Below are positions 10,501-19,227 of a stretch of DNA of 33,188 bases, piece by piece. The number at the start of each line of letters is the position of its first letter. The stretch's first letter is position 1. The translations under genes and the position numbers were made by a program. The notes under the pieces were generated by a model. That model was given only the letters and a program-made list of their open reading frames with translations, was not told the origin of the DNA and did no database searches. Origin of the DNA: Bryobacterales bacterium (GTDB lineage: Bacteria; Acidobacteriota; Terriglobia; Bryobacterales; Bryobacteraceae); assembly GCA_947467185.1 (NCBI GenBank), contig CANIHR010000019.1, forward strand, positions 1 to 33,188. Reading direction: 5' to 3'.

Positions 10501-10819
10501 GAACCTCGGTCGCGGCGCACTGCACGGCCCCGGCCTCAGCCAGTTCGATCTCACCATGCACAAGAAGTTCAACATCACCGAGCGGATCAACACGGAACTC
10601 CGTATCGAGGTGTACAACATCTTCAACAAAGCAAACTTCGCAAACCCGGCGGTCCGCCTGAACAACGTTCTCGGAACCTCCGGCAACACATTGCAGCCCG
10701 GCCAGCCTTACACCGCCACCACCGGTGGTTCGTTCGGCTCGGTGCTCTCCACTGTGGAAAGCGCCGTCGGTCTCGGTGCCCAGCGTCAGGTCCAGATGTC
10801 ACTTCGTGTGAACTTCTAA
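7505..10819 (+). CDS. TonB-dependent receptor, Oar-like with N-terminal carboxypeptidase-regulatory-like domain
   Basis: QARLTGTVSDASGGVLPSVTVKITNQKTGAAREAVTNASGIFFAPGL; plug-like region NQQNAVKFDGVE...EFRVESSNYPAEYGTGSGGQISIITKSGGNEYHGSVFEYLRNDALDARNYFD; terminal QVQMSLRVNF. Confidence 0.93.
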   Translation: MTPKKLIVCFALFAGLAAAQVDQARLTGTVSDASGGVLPSVTVKITNQKTGAAREAVTNASGIFFAPGLSASNYTITASAAGLEPAEYKDVNLAVGQERTLNITLQAAGVTTSVTVSGGDLAVVETSSATVGANVNAREVAEMPINGRQISQLYLLTPGAQSSGGGSFDNIRFSGRSNQQNAVKFDGVEGSAIVDASPGNLNGQTSSAFRLQASLETVQEFRVESSNYPAEYGTGSGGQISIITKSGGNEYHGSVFEYLRNDALDARNYFDGLNKNPLRLNQFGGSVGGAIIKDKLFFFGHYEGLRQHAGIALVGQTPSAAVRNLPVCATGVVGRCVDSQIKPLFGAFPLGNRGATSNPDFDIAQLDGRSIVNENSESIRLDYHQNDKNTFYVRWFRDDGTSTSPFDVSGSAFQQKALSQNGVASWQRILSPSIVNEAKFGYNGPKTRTNGIAPVVPGLDLSATTLNITGANVLVGIGGQGASAGISIPSGLVRASSATNGRAQPYTNYSLSYMDTLSWIKGNHNFKFGGEFRQVRMYTDRLGGVTYAFGNLDSFLANTPSISVLGDLSSPSPFNGGATGNRLGKTEMFSAYAQDEYKLTPELTLSYGLRYEYYTPMREDRNLVVLYNVSTGGLDAPGSRPFYQTSKTAFGPRLGISYAPKALHGKTVIRIGGGYYYGPGQGEDLIQPIESDRVSTTATGRYPIDPLPIIKNFNINTATGIGVRAYASGYKVPEKILSYTFSVQQTLPFNAVLQVAYVGSQGRNLFLRSIANKVTGFTMNPTTGVASAVREFGSRFGEIDYKTTGGNDNYNSMQTTLNRRFSKGLTLGAQWTWAHSIGNTGGSNEANTATNPFNFAADHGNNAFDVRHSANMTALYELPFGKGRQFASNLNKAADAIIGGWQLGGVLNARTGLPIDIRITRPDIVYRDTRSNAIVNSPIVVNGTPATVPVINVPGGGNSRDVRFPNVVAGVNPFLENATDKRFILNPAAFAIPAPGTFGNLGRGALHGPGLSQFDLTMHKKFNITERINTELRIEVYNIFNKANFANPAVRLNNVLGTSGNTLQPGQPYTATTGGSFGSVLSTVESAVGLGAQRQVQMSLRVNF

Positions 10820-10837
10820 CTGCAACACTACAACCCG

Positions 10838-10869
10838 AAGGGCCTTCCTCGCAAGAGGGAGGCCCTTTC
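10838..10869. terminator. Probably bidirectional intrinsic terminator between convergent genes
   Basis: AAGGGCCTTCCTC-GCAA-GAGGGAGGCCCTTT: 13-bp stem with one G-T pair and a GNRA loop; A/T-flanked on both sides. Confidence 0.85.
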
Positions 10870-10873
10870 TCAT

Positions 10874-11761
10874 TTACGCCGCATGACTGATGGAATTCAG
10901 CGTCGCCGATACCCGGTTCATCGGCCCCGCAATCTCGTTCGTGGCACTCACCTGTTCCTCCACCGTCGCCGCAATCGACCGCACATGCAGATTCAGACTG
11001 TCGATCGACGAGTTAATCAGCTCAATCGCCGACTCCACATTCCCCGTCACTGAAGCAATCGACTTCACCTGCTCCCCAATCGTTCCCGTCGCCGTCTGCG
11101 TATGCTTCGAAAGCGACCGAACCTCGTTCGCGACCACCGCAAATCCCCGCCCACTCTCGCCCGCGTGAGCCGCTTCGATGGTCGCGTTCAGGGCCAGCAG
11201 ACGAGTCTGCCCGGCAATCCCGTTGATCATCTGCACGACTTCCTGAATCCGGCTGGAATTCATGGAGAGTGCCCCGACCGCGTCTCTGGCGACCAGCTAT
11301 TGCGCTACCGCCCGCTCCGTCAACCCGGCGGAGTCATTCAGTTGCGTCGAGATTTCCCGGCTGCTCGAAGTCAGCTGCTCGCAGGCTGCCGCTACGGTAT
11401 GTGCCGAGGAACTCACCTCCCGCACCAGCGCCTCACGTTGACGTTCCGCCTCCGCACGCTGCCGCAGGTTATCCCGCATCTCCACAGCAGCATTGTTAAT
11501 CACAATGGACGCCCCGCGGTAGGCGCCCTTCATGCCACGCACCAGAATCGGCCGGTGAAACTCACGACGGCTGCAGCACTCCAGCACCGACTGGGATTCC
11601 CGCACATACGAATCCACCATGTCCAGCAGGGCATTGATCGATGTACACATCGAGCTCCACGCCCCATCCTCAGGCAGCGGTGAAATCCGCGACTCCAGAT
11701 CCCCCTTCGCCGCTCGTGCGCATACCTCGCCAATCTGCAAAATCAGGTCACGTTCACTCAT
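10874..11761 (-). pseudogene. Soluble methyl-accepting chemotaxis protein gene interrupted by an in-frame TAG (nonsense codon at 11297-11299)
   Basis: ORFs 11761..11297 and 11263..10874 are in the same frame; joined reading ...[71 protein letters not shown]... with the MCP signalling tip intact. Confidence 0.8.
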
Positions 11762-12309
11762 GCCGCCAGTACCCCCATCGCCGTGAACTTCGAAAGCCCA
11801 AACACAAACTCCCCATACGACTTCCCCTGTTGCCGAAGAATCTCCTCCAGCATGCGGGTCGAAGCCTCCAGACCTTCCTTCTTCGAAGCGTGCCTCCGTT
11901 CCTCGGCCCGAAGCTTCGAATACAGAGTCTTAACGGCCGGCAGCGCGTCTGCGTAGACGGACCGCCGGCTGGAGTGGTAACCAATGTGGTTGCCCGCTAT
12001 GTCGTAGCTGGGCGTCACATGGGCAAAAACCCAATACTGACTGCCGCTCTTCGTCAAGTTCAGGACGTAAGCAAATATCTCCTTTCGCTGCTGCAGGGTG
12101 TCCCACAGCAGACGGAATACACAACCGGGCATGTCGGGGTGTCGAATCAGGTTGTGGGGCTCACCCAGAACCTCGGCCTCAGTATATTCAGATACCCTGA
12201 CAAACACGTGGTTGGCATAGGTGATATGGCCCTTCAGATCTGTCTTGGTAACAATAAGTTCGTCATCACCAAAACCAACTTCGCGGCCAGTAGGGGCGAT
12301 AGTCGCCAT
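11758..12309 (-). CDS. PAS domain protein (Aer-like sensor half)
   Basis: DDELIVTKTDLKGHITYANHVFVRVSEYTEAEVLGEPHNLIRHPDMPGCVFRLLWDTLQQRKEIFAYVLNLTKSGSQYWVFAHVTPSYD; SD AGGAGG upstream; ATGA overlap with downstream MCP frame. Confidence 0.9.
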   Translation of the reverse strand: MATIAPTGREVGFGDDELIVTKTDLKGHITYANHVFVRVSEYTEAEVLGEPHNLIRHPDMPGCVFRLLWDTLQQRKEIFAYVLNLTKSGSQYWVFAHVTPSYDIAGNHIGYHSSRRSVYADALPAVKTLYSKLRAEERRHASKKEGLEASTRMLEEILRQQGKSYGEFVFGLSKFTAMGVLAA

Positions 12310-12372
12310 TCTTAGCAGACCTCCTGCTTATTTCTTATCGCCAGATATAGTCCGCAACTTTAGAGCGAAGGT

Positions 12373-12422
12373 GTAAGAAAAATGACGACACGAGCGAAAT
12401 CGCTCACTTGCGGTATTCTTAC
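12373..12422 (+). promoter_or_regulatory. Nested inverted repeats in the leader of the PSD1 cytochrome gene
   Basis: Outer GTAAGAA (12373-12379) / TTCTTAC (12416-12422), inner GAGCG-AAAT-CGCTC (12392-12405); directly 5' of the SD CGGAG before ATG 12428. Confidence 0.4.
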
Positions 12423-12427
12423 CGGAG

Positions 12428-15118
12428 ATGAGCACTAACCGCCGGGCAGCACTGCGATTCCTGATCCTGCTCTCCCCTGCCCTCCTGGGTGCCGACGCCG
12501 GCACCGATTTCTTCGAAGCCCGCATCCGCCCCGTGCTCGCCGAACGCTGCTACGGTTGCCACAGTTCCAAACTCCGCGAACCCAAAGCCGACCTCCGCCT
12601 GGACGGCCCCGCGCCCACCGTCATCACCCCCGGCAAGCCCGACGAAAGCAAGCTCCTCAAAGCGATCTCGTACACCGATTTCCGCCTCCGCATGCCCCCC
12701 ACCGGCAAGCTGCCAGACTCGGTCATCGCCGATTTCACCGAGTGGGTCAAGATGGGTGCCCCCGATCCCCGAACCGCTGTCACCGTGGAAGCCCGCGCCC
12801 TGCCCCCTGGTCTCGACCTCGACCGCGGACGCCGTTTCTGGGCCTTTCAGCCCGTGGTCGCCACCCCACCCCCTGCCGTCAAAAACAAACTCTGGTCCAA
12901 AACCGACTCCGACCGCTTCCTCCTCGCCGCCCTCGAAGCCAAAGGCCTGAAGCCCGCCCCCGAAGCCGACAAACGCTCCTGGCTCCGCCGCGTCACCTTC
13001 GATCTGACGGGTCTACCGCCCACTCCCGCCGAGATGGATGCCTTCCTCGCCGCCGGCAACTACGAAGCGGTGGTTGACCGCCTCCTCGCCTCCCCGCACT
13101 ACGGCGAACGCTGGGCACGCCACTGGCTCGACCTCGTCCGCTACGCCGAAACCAACGGCCACGAATACGACAACAACAAGCTCGACGCCTGGCAATACCG
13201 CGACTACGTCATCCGCGCCTTCAATGAGGACCTCCCGTTCAACCGCTTCGTCCAGGAACACCTCGCCGGCGACCTCCTCGAAGACCAGCGCACCTCCAAA
13301 GACGGCCGCTTCCTCGAATCCCCCATCGCGACCAATTTCTACTGGTTCGGCGAAGTCCTCAACTCCGCCACAGACTCCGTAAAGTCCAAAGCCGACAACG
13401 TCGACAACCAGGTCGATGTCATCGCCAAGAGCTTCCTCGGCCTCACCGTCGCCTGCGCCCGCTGCCACGACCACAAATTCGACCCCATTCCGACCCGCGA
13501 CTACTACGGCCTTGCCGGCATCATGCACTCCACGGGGATGCGCGAAGTCGTGATTGACTCGCCCGCCCAGGCCCGCGCGATCCACCGCGCCCACGAAGCC
13601 GCCCCCGCCACCACCCGCAACCCCGGCCGGGCGAAGATCCAACTCCGCCCCGGCGAAACTCTATGGGAAGACTTCACCGATCTCACCACCAACGCCTGGC
13701 ACCAAAGCGGTGAGGCTTTCGCCACCGGTCCCCGTGACGGCGTGATCGACTCGGCCGGACGCGGCGTCAACGAACTGGTCGGCTCCCTCACCTCAAAGAA
13801 GTTCAAAATGCCGAACCACTACGTCCACGTTCGGCTGAACGCCACAAAGGGCAACGGGAGCCTCGTCGAGCGCGAACCCATCCGCCTCACCCTCGTCGCC
13901 GACGATTACAAGAGCATCCACTACATGGGTTCCGGCAAAACGCCCGGCAAGTTCGAATGGATCTCGTACCGCATGACGCTGCCCTTCGAACGCCAGTGTT
14001 ACTTCGAACTGGTGGACCGCTCCCGCACCGGAGCCATCGCGGTGGACGCCATCGTTTTCTCCGAAGAAAAAGACCCGCCGCCCACCATCGAAGAAACTCC
14101 CGCCGAGTGGGCCGAACCCGCCCCGCAACCGCAGCTTCCCGCCTCCACCTTCGGCATGGTCGCCTGGGACGAAGCCCCCGGCAACACCAAACTCCACATT
14201 CGCGGCAGCCACCAGAACCTCGGCGAAGAAGTTCCGCGCCACTTCCTGCAGGTGATTTCGAAGGACGGCACGCACCCCGCCATTACCGGCAGCGGTCGCC
14301 TGGAACTCGCCAACTGGATGACCGGCGAAGCGGCCCCGCTGCTCGCCCGCGTCTACGTCAACCGCCTCTGGGAACACCACTTCGGCGATGGCCTCGTCCG
14401 CACCGCTGACAACTTCGGCGTGATGGGAGAACGCGCCACCAACCGCGAACTCCTCGACACCCTCTCCGCCAAATTCATCGCCGGGGGTTGGAGCACAAAA
14501 GCCCTGCAGCGCGAAATGGTCCTATCAGCGGCCTATCGAATGAGCAGCAAGGACGACCCCGTTGCCGCGAAAGCCGATCCCCGCAACGACCTGCTCCACC
14601 ACTACCCCGTGCGACGCCTCGAAGCCGAACCCATCCGAGATGCGATCCTTTCCGTCTCCGGTTCCCTCGACAAGACGCTCTACGGCCCCAGCATCGTACC
14701 GCACATCAGCGAATACCAGAACGGGCGCGGTAAGCCGAAGTCCGGCCCCCTCGACGGTGCCGGTCGCCGCAGCATCTACATCGAAGTCCGCCGCAACTTC
14801 CTGACGCCGCTCTTCCTCGCCTTCGATTACCCCCTGCCTATCTCCACCATCGGAGTCCGTAACCGCTCCACCGTTCCCTCGCAGGCCCTCATGCTGATGA
14901 ACAACGAGTTCGTGCTGCAGCAGGCCGGACGCTGGGCAGACAGCCTCTCAGGCACGCCCGAACCCGACCGTATACCCCTGATGTACCGTCAGGCGTTCGG
15001 ACGCCCCCCGCAGCCCGCAGAGCTTCAGGAAGCCAATACCTTCCTAAAGGACGGCGGCACGCTGGCAGGTCTCGCCCACGTCCTCTTCAATTCTCCGGAG
15101 TTCATTTATGTCCAGTAG
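12428..15118 (+). CDS. PSD1 and planctomycete-cytochrome-C domain protein (DUF1549/DUF1553)
   Basis: CYGCHSSKLREPKADLRLDG (CxxCH), PHYGERWARHWLDLVRYAETNGHEYD, CARCHDHKFDPIPTRDYYGLAGI, NRSTVPSQALMLMNNEFV. Confidence 0.95.
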   Translation: MSTNRRAALRFLILLSPALLGADAGTDFFEARIRPVLAERCYGCHSSKLREPKADLRLDGPAPTVITPGKPDESKLLKAISYTDFRLRMPPTGKLPDSVIADFTEWVKMGAPDPRTAVTVEARALPPGLDLDRGRRFWAFQPVVATPPPAVKNKLWSKTDSDRFLLAALEAKGLKPAPEADKRSWLRRVTFDLTGLPPTPAEMDAFLAAGNYEAVVDRLLASPHYGERWARHWLDLVRYAETNGHEYDNNKLDAWQYRDYVIRAFNEDLPFNRFVQEHLAGDLLEDQRTSKDGRFLESPIATNFYWFGEVLNSATDSVKSKADNVDNQVDVIAKSFLGLTVACARCHDHKFDPIPTRDYYGLAGIMHSTGMREVVIDSPAQARAIHRAHEAAPATTRNPGRAKIQLRPGETLWEDFTDLTTNAWHQSGEAFATGPRDGVIDSAGRGVNELVGSLTSKKFKMPNHYVHVRLNATKGNGSLVEREPIRLTLVADDYKSIHYMGSGKTPGKFEWISYRMTLPFERQCYFELVDRSRTGAIAVDAIVFSEEKDPPPTIEETPAEWAEPAPQPQLPASTFGMVAWDEAPGNTKLHIRGSHQNLGEEVPRHFLQVISKDGTHPAITGSGRLELANWMTGEAAPLLARVYVNRLWEHHFGDGLVRTADNFGVMGERATNRELLDTLSAKFIAGGWSTKALQREMVLSAAYRMSSKDDPVAAKADPRNDLLHHYPVRRLEAEPIRDAILSVSGSLDKTLYGPSIVPHISEYQNGRGKPKSGPLDGAGRRSIYIEVRRNFLTPLFLAFDYPLPISTIGVRNRSTVPSQALMLMNNEFVLQQAGRWADSLSGTPEPDRIPLMYRQAFGRPPQPAELQEANTFLKDGGTLAGLAHVLFNSPEFIYVQ

Positions 15119-16493
15119 GCGGAGTTTCCTCACCCGCGCCGCCAACGGTTTCGGCGGCCTCGCCCTCATGCAGATGCTCGCGGAAGCCGCCACGAAGAAC
15201 GGCACCCATCACCCCGCGAAAGCGAAAGCCGTCATCTTCCTCTTCATGGACGGCGGCCCGTCGCAGATGGACACTTTCGACCCCAAGCCCCGACTCCGCC
15301 TCGACCACGGCAAGAAACTCCCCTTCAAGCCACCCACCACTGTTTTCAACATCAGCGATCAGGTCTTCGGCTCGCCCTTCGACTTCAAACAGTACGGTCA
15401 AAGCGGAGCCACTGTTAGCGAACTCTTCCCCCACGTCGCCACCTGCGTGGACGACATCGCCATCATCCGTTCCATGGTGGCCGACCACTCCGAACACACC
15501 GCCGCCAACTACTTCATACACTCCGGCTCCGGCTTCCAGGGACGCCCCAGCATGGGTTCCTGGATCAATTACGGTCTCGGCTCGGAAAGCGACAACCTCC
15601 CCGGCTTCATCGTGCTGGAAAGCGGTCTCATTCCCCCCGGCGGTCTCGACTGCTTCTCCAGCGGCTTCCTTCCCGCCAGCTACCAGGGCACCGTCTTCCG
15701 CAAGGGCGAACACCCCATCGCCGACCTGACGCCGCCCGCTTCCGAAGCCGCCGCGCAGCAGAAAAAACTCGCTCTCCTCGGAAAACTGAACAAAGGCGCC
15801 GTCGCGCGCTTCGGCGAAGTCAGCGAGATCGACGCCACCATTCAGAACTACGAACTCGCCTTCCGAATGCAGTCCGCCGTCCCCGAGCTTCTCGACTTCT
15901 CAAAGGAATCGGAAGCCACCAAAGAACTCTACGGCCTGAACGACAAGATGACCGAAGAGTTCGGCCGCGAGTGCCTTCTCGCCCGGCGTCTGGTCGAAAA
16001 AGGCGTCCGCTTCGTGGAACTCCTCACCCCCGCCCGTCCCGGCCTCGACCGCTGGGACCAGCACAGCGGCCTCGCCAACGGTCACCGCATCAACGCGCAA
16101 TCTACGGACAAGCCCATTGCCGCGCTGCTCAAAGATCTTAAGCAACGGGGCATGCTCGATCAGACCCTCGTTGTCTGGGGTGGTGAATTTGGCCGTACAC
16201 CCTGCGCCCAGCTTCCCGACAACGGCAACATGACCAACGTGGGCCGCGACCACAATCCCTTCGGCTTCACTATGTGGATGGCCGGTGGCGGCACCAAACC
16301 CGGCATCGTCCACGGGGCCACCGACGACTTCGGCTACTTCGCCGTCGAAAACAAAGTCCACGTCCATGACCTGCACGCGACCATGCTGCACTTACTCGGA
16401 ATGGACCACAAGCGCCTCACCTACCGCTACAGCGGCCGGGACATGCGCCTCACCGACGTCGCCGGCAACGTGGTGACAGAGCTTCTCGCTTAG
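15108..16493 (+). CDS. DUF1501 domain-containing protein, Tat-signal
   Basis: SRRSFLTRAANGFGGLALMQML twin-arginine signal; [34 protein letters not shown]...[26 protein letters not shown]; overlaps upstream stop. Confidence 0.95.
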   Translation: MSSRRSFLTRAANGFGGLALMQMLAEAATKNGTHHPAKAKAVIFLFMDGGPSQMDTFDPKPRLRLDHGKKLPFKPPTTVFNISDQVFGSPFDFKQYGQSGATVSELFPHVATCVDDIAIIRSMVADHSEHTAANYFIHSGSGFQGRPSMGSWINYGLGSESDNLPGFIVLESGLIPPGGLDCFSSGFLPASYQGTVFRKGEHPIADLTPPASEAAAQQKKLALLGKLNKGAVARFGEVSEIDATIQNYELAFRMQSAVPELLDFSKESEATKELYGLNDKMTEEFGRECLLARRLVEKGVRFVELLTPARPGLDRWDQHSGLANGHRINAQSTDKPIAALLKDLKQRGMLDQTLVVWGGEFGRTPCAQLPDNGNMTNVGRDHNPFGFTMWMAGGGTKPGIVHGATDDFGYFAVENKVHVHDLHATMLHLLGMDHKRLTYRYSGRDMRLTDVAGNVVTELLA

Positions 16494-17341
16494 GGAACGA
16501 TAATCCGGGTTGGTGCCGTCTCACTGCCCAGCCCGGCGTACTGCTCTTTCACCTTCACAACCTTCGGGCCCTTAAACGTCACGAACGTAATCTTCCCCGG
16601 TGCCTGGCCGTAAATCCAGTCCTCCAGGTCGATCCCGTCCTTCGTCTCGCGGTACTTACGAACCGGACTCCCCAGCGCCAGCTTCACCTGCTCCCGGTCC
16701 ATGCCTTCTGACGCCCGCTTTTCCGCGATCGCCTTCTGCATCTCCGGCGGCAGCGTTTCCACATAGAGCTTCGAAGCCGTCCGCAGATCAAACGTCATCA
16801 GCGGCAGCAAAATCCGCTTCACATCCGCCGCCGTCAGATTCTCCAGCGGCTTGTGGAAGTTTACCGAAATGTAAGTCCCGAAGGTCGCCACCCCGGAAGC
16901 GCCGGAAACCGGACGGGTACTGTTCCCCATCCCCACTTCAATCCGGTCCACGAACCGCCTGCCGCTCTTCAGGCCACCATTGATCTCCAGCAGCAGCTTG
17001 TCGCCCTCAAACGAGACGTGCGTGATCTTGAGCTGATCGCCTTCGCGCACTGCCGGACCCTGTCCGCCCTGCGTCATCATCTGCCACTTCTGGATATCCC
17101 AGGTGCCGTCGATGTCAAAGTCCAGCGGGGTTTTCGAGCGAGGCAGATACGTCTTCGCCTTCGCATACTCTGAAGACAGATTGCGCAGAATCTCAATCCG
17201 CTCGTCGTCGGTCAGCTTGTCTTTCTTGGGGATAACACCGGCAACCAGAGCACTGGTAACTACTGCGGCGATTGCGCAGAGTCCAACGGCTCTTCGCCAT
17301 CCAGCAGGTACGCCCAGCCCTTGCGGACCCGCACCTTCCAC
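16490..17341 (-). CDS. Membrane-anchored/secreted protein of unknown function with BamE/SmpA-like C-terminal motif (start uncertain)
   Basis: ORF extends to 17434; GTG at 17341 gives MEGAGPQGLGVPAGWRRAVGLCAIAAVVTSALVAG; C-terminus EGMDREQVKLALGSPVRKYRETKDGIDLEDWIYG resembles SmpA/OmlA-type repeats. Confidence 0.65.
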   Translation of the reverse strand: MEGAGPQGLGVPAGWRRAVGLCAIAAVVTSALVAGVIPKKDKLTDDERIEILRNLSSEYAKAKTYLPRSKTPLDFDIDGTWDIQKWQMMTQGGQGPAVREGDQLKITHVSFEGDKLLLEINGGLKSGRRFVDRIEVGMGNSTRPVSGASGVATFGTYISVNFHKPLENLTAADVKRILLPLMTFDLRTASKLYVETLPPEMQKAIAEKRASEGMDREQVKLALGSPVRKYRETKDGIDLEDWIYGQAPGKITFVTFKGPKVVKVKEQYAGLGSETAPTRIIVP

Positions 17342-18141
17342 ACCGCCAGTGCGAGCAAAATCAAAACCGCCGAAGTGAGAACGCTCGCTTCGGGGCCATA
17401 CTCGCCACCGCTCCAGATGTTTCCGGCTTTCCATACCAGCCTGTACTCCGTGACTCTAATTGTAAGACCACTGAGCTCCACTCCGAGGAACGGCAAAAGA
17501 ACATTCCAGCCGAAATGCATCCCCGTAGCCAGCCAGATGTCATGAGTCCGAAGCAGTGAAGCCCCGAAAATGATGCCGAAGACGGCCGTGTTCACCAGGC
17601 CCAGCCACGTTGCTCCTGGGTTATAGACGTGTGCGATGCCAAAAAGTGCCCCAACGCCGAAAATTCCAGCCCAGGCGCCGTACCCCCGCATCATGTACTG
17701 CTGCACAAAGCCACGAAACGCAATCTCTTCGCCCGCCGCGCCGCAGAACAGCCAGACCGGCATGAACAGCATGGCCCGCCAGCCGATGTCGGCATTCTTG
17801 ACGGTTTCGTAGTGCGCCAGACCCACGCCAACCGCCGGGAGAATCACCAGCGCCGCCGCCGCAAGCCCCAAAACGCACCCCATCCCGAAGTTCCAGCCGG
17901 TGCCATCGCGCAGAGCAATCCCCAGGTCCCCGAACCCGCGCGATTCAAAGATCGCCATCGCCAGCGCACTGGCAACAGCAGCGGCGACCAGAGGCGGCAC
18001 GGTAATTGCCACCATCTCGCCACCCAGGAACCGGCCTACCGGGACCACCAGATTCAAAACAACCCAGTACAGCAACGCACAGGTGCCAACGGCCAAAAGC
18101 GGCCGCAGCGGATCGCGTTGCTTCGTGGGCGGTTCCGGCAA
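17260..18141 (-). CDS. CPBP-family intramembrane glutamic endopeptidase (CAAX protease-like)
   Basis: Multiple TM segments; GAAGEEIAFRGFVQQYMMRGYG, FGIAHVYN, TGMHFGWN motifs. Confidence 0.92.
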   Translation of the reverse strand: MPEPPTKQRDPLRPLLAVGTCALLYWVVLNLVVPVGRFLGGEMVAITVPPLVAAAVASALAMAIFESRGFGDLGIALRDGTGWNFGMGCVLGLAAAALVILPAVGVGLAHYETVKNADIGWRAMLFMPVWLFCGAAGEEIAFRGFVQQYMMRGYGAWAGIFGVGALFGIAHVYNPGATWLGLVNTAVFGIIFGASLLRTHDIWLATGMHFGWNVLLPFLGVELSGLTIRVTEYRLVWKAGNIWSGGEYGPEASVLTSAVLILLALAVWKVRVRKGWAYLLDGEEPLDSAQSPQ

Positions 18142-18143
18142 AT

Positions 18144-19142
18144 TTAGCGCACCTTTACGCCCTGTGGAGCGACTTTGGCATTCAGAACCTGCGCACCCGT
18201 TTCAGCGATCACCTTTGCGACCTTATCCTTCGCATCCGGCTCTACCAGGAACACCACACAACCACCACCACCCGCGCCGCAGACCTTCGCCCCGGTGCTG
18301 CCCGCACGCCGCGTCACCTTCACCATCTCGTCAATCAGAGGCGTGGTGAGCGTCGGGATATTCTTCCGGCGACTGGTCCAGTCTTCGCGCATCAGGCGCC
18401 CGGCTTCCGACCAGTCATGGCGCTCCAGCGCCGTCCGCATCGCGCACGCAATCGAAGCAATCCGGTCGAAGTTGCGATGCACCTGCTTATCGCCATCAAT
18501 GTGCGCCTTCATCACTTCCCAGTTATTGATGCCCGAATTGCGGGGCACCCCGGTATAGGAAAGGACAAACCGCGCGTTCAGCTCTTCGGCGGAAACCGGC
18601 AACGCATGCCGCACAATCCCGGCCGGCGTCAGCTCAATCGCCGAGACACCACCGTACATCGCCGGGTAGTAATCCTGCGCGCCCGTCGGCACACGAATCA
18701 CCTGCGCTTCAATGTTCTGCACAATTTCCCGCAGCTTTTCGATCTTGTAGCCCCGGCCCGTCAGCTTATTCAAAGCCGCCGCCACCGTGATCATCAGCGC
18801 CGACGAACCCGAAATTCCGGCACCCGCCGGAGCCTCCGATTCCGACACCAGCGTGATCCCCGTCTCAGGAGCGAAGAAATCCACCAGCAGCGCCAGCAGA
18901 CGAAGCTTATAGCTCTTAGCCGCCCGCATCGCCGCGAGCGATTCAAACGATTCTTCCAGCTTCAGGTCGCGCGAACTCAGCACGATCCGCGCGTCGTCGC
19001 GCGTCTCCAGCGTGCAGGACGTATAACGGTCCACAGCAAAATTCACGGTAACGGGGTTGGCGTGAAAGAGGTAAAGAGGCCAGATGTCGAGGGTTGCCCC
19101 GGCCAGATCAACGCGGCAGGGGGACTTAGCAGTGATGCGCAT
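18144..19142 (-). CDS. GHMP-family kinase
   Basis: MRITAKSPCRVDLAGATLD...SEAPAGAGISGSSALMITVAAALN...KVCGAGGGGCVVFLVEP; start chosen at internal Met (19142) of the longer ORF 19193. Confidence 0.88.
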   Translation of the reverse strand: MRITAKSPCRVDLAGATLDIWPLYLFHANPVTVNFAVDRYTSCTLETRDDARIVLSSRDLKLEESFESLAAMRAAKSYKLRLLALLVDFFAPETGITLVSESEAPAGAGISGSSALMITVAAALNKLTGRGYKIEKLREIVQNIEAQVIRVPTGAQDYYPAMYGGVSAIELTPAGIVRHALPVSAEELNARFVLSYTGVPRNSGINNWEVMKAHIDGDKQVHRNFDRIASIACAMRTALERHDWSEAGRLMREDWTSRRKNIPTLTTPLIDEMVKVTRRAGSTGAKVCGAGGGGCVVFLVEPDAKDKVAKVIAETGAQVLNAKVAPQGVKVR

Positions 19143-19227
19143 GTATTTCGAACGAATAGACGAACATAGCATGATCCCAGGCCCATCCACCACGTTCCGG
19201 GCCGTTATCTGCCATCATGGGACGAAC

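Noticed and set aside
18006-19169. 387-aa plus-strand ORF across CPBP/GHMP kinase genes
   Set aside because: Arg/His/Pro-rich, spans two well-supported minus-strand genes.
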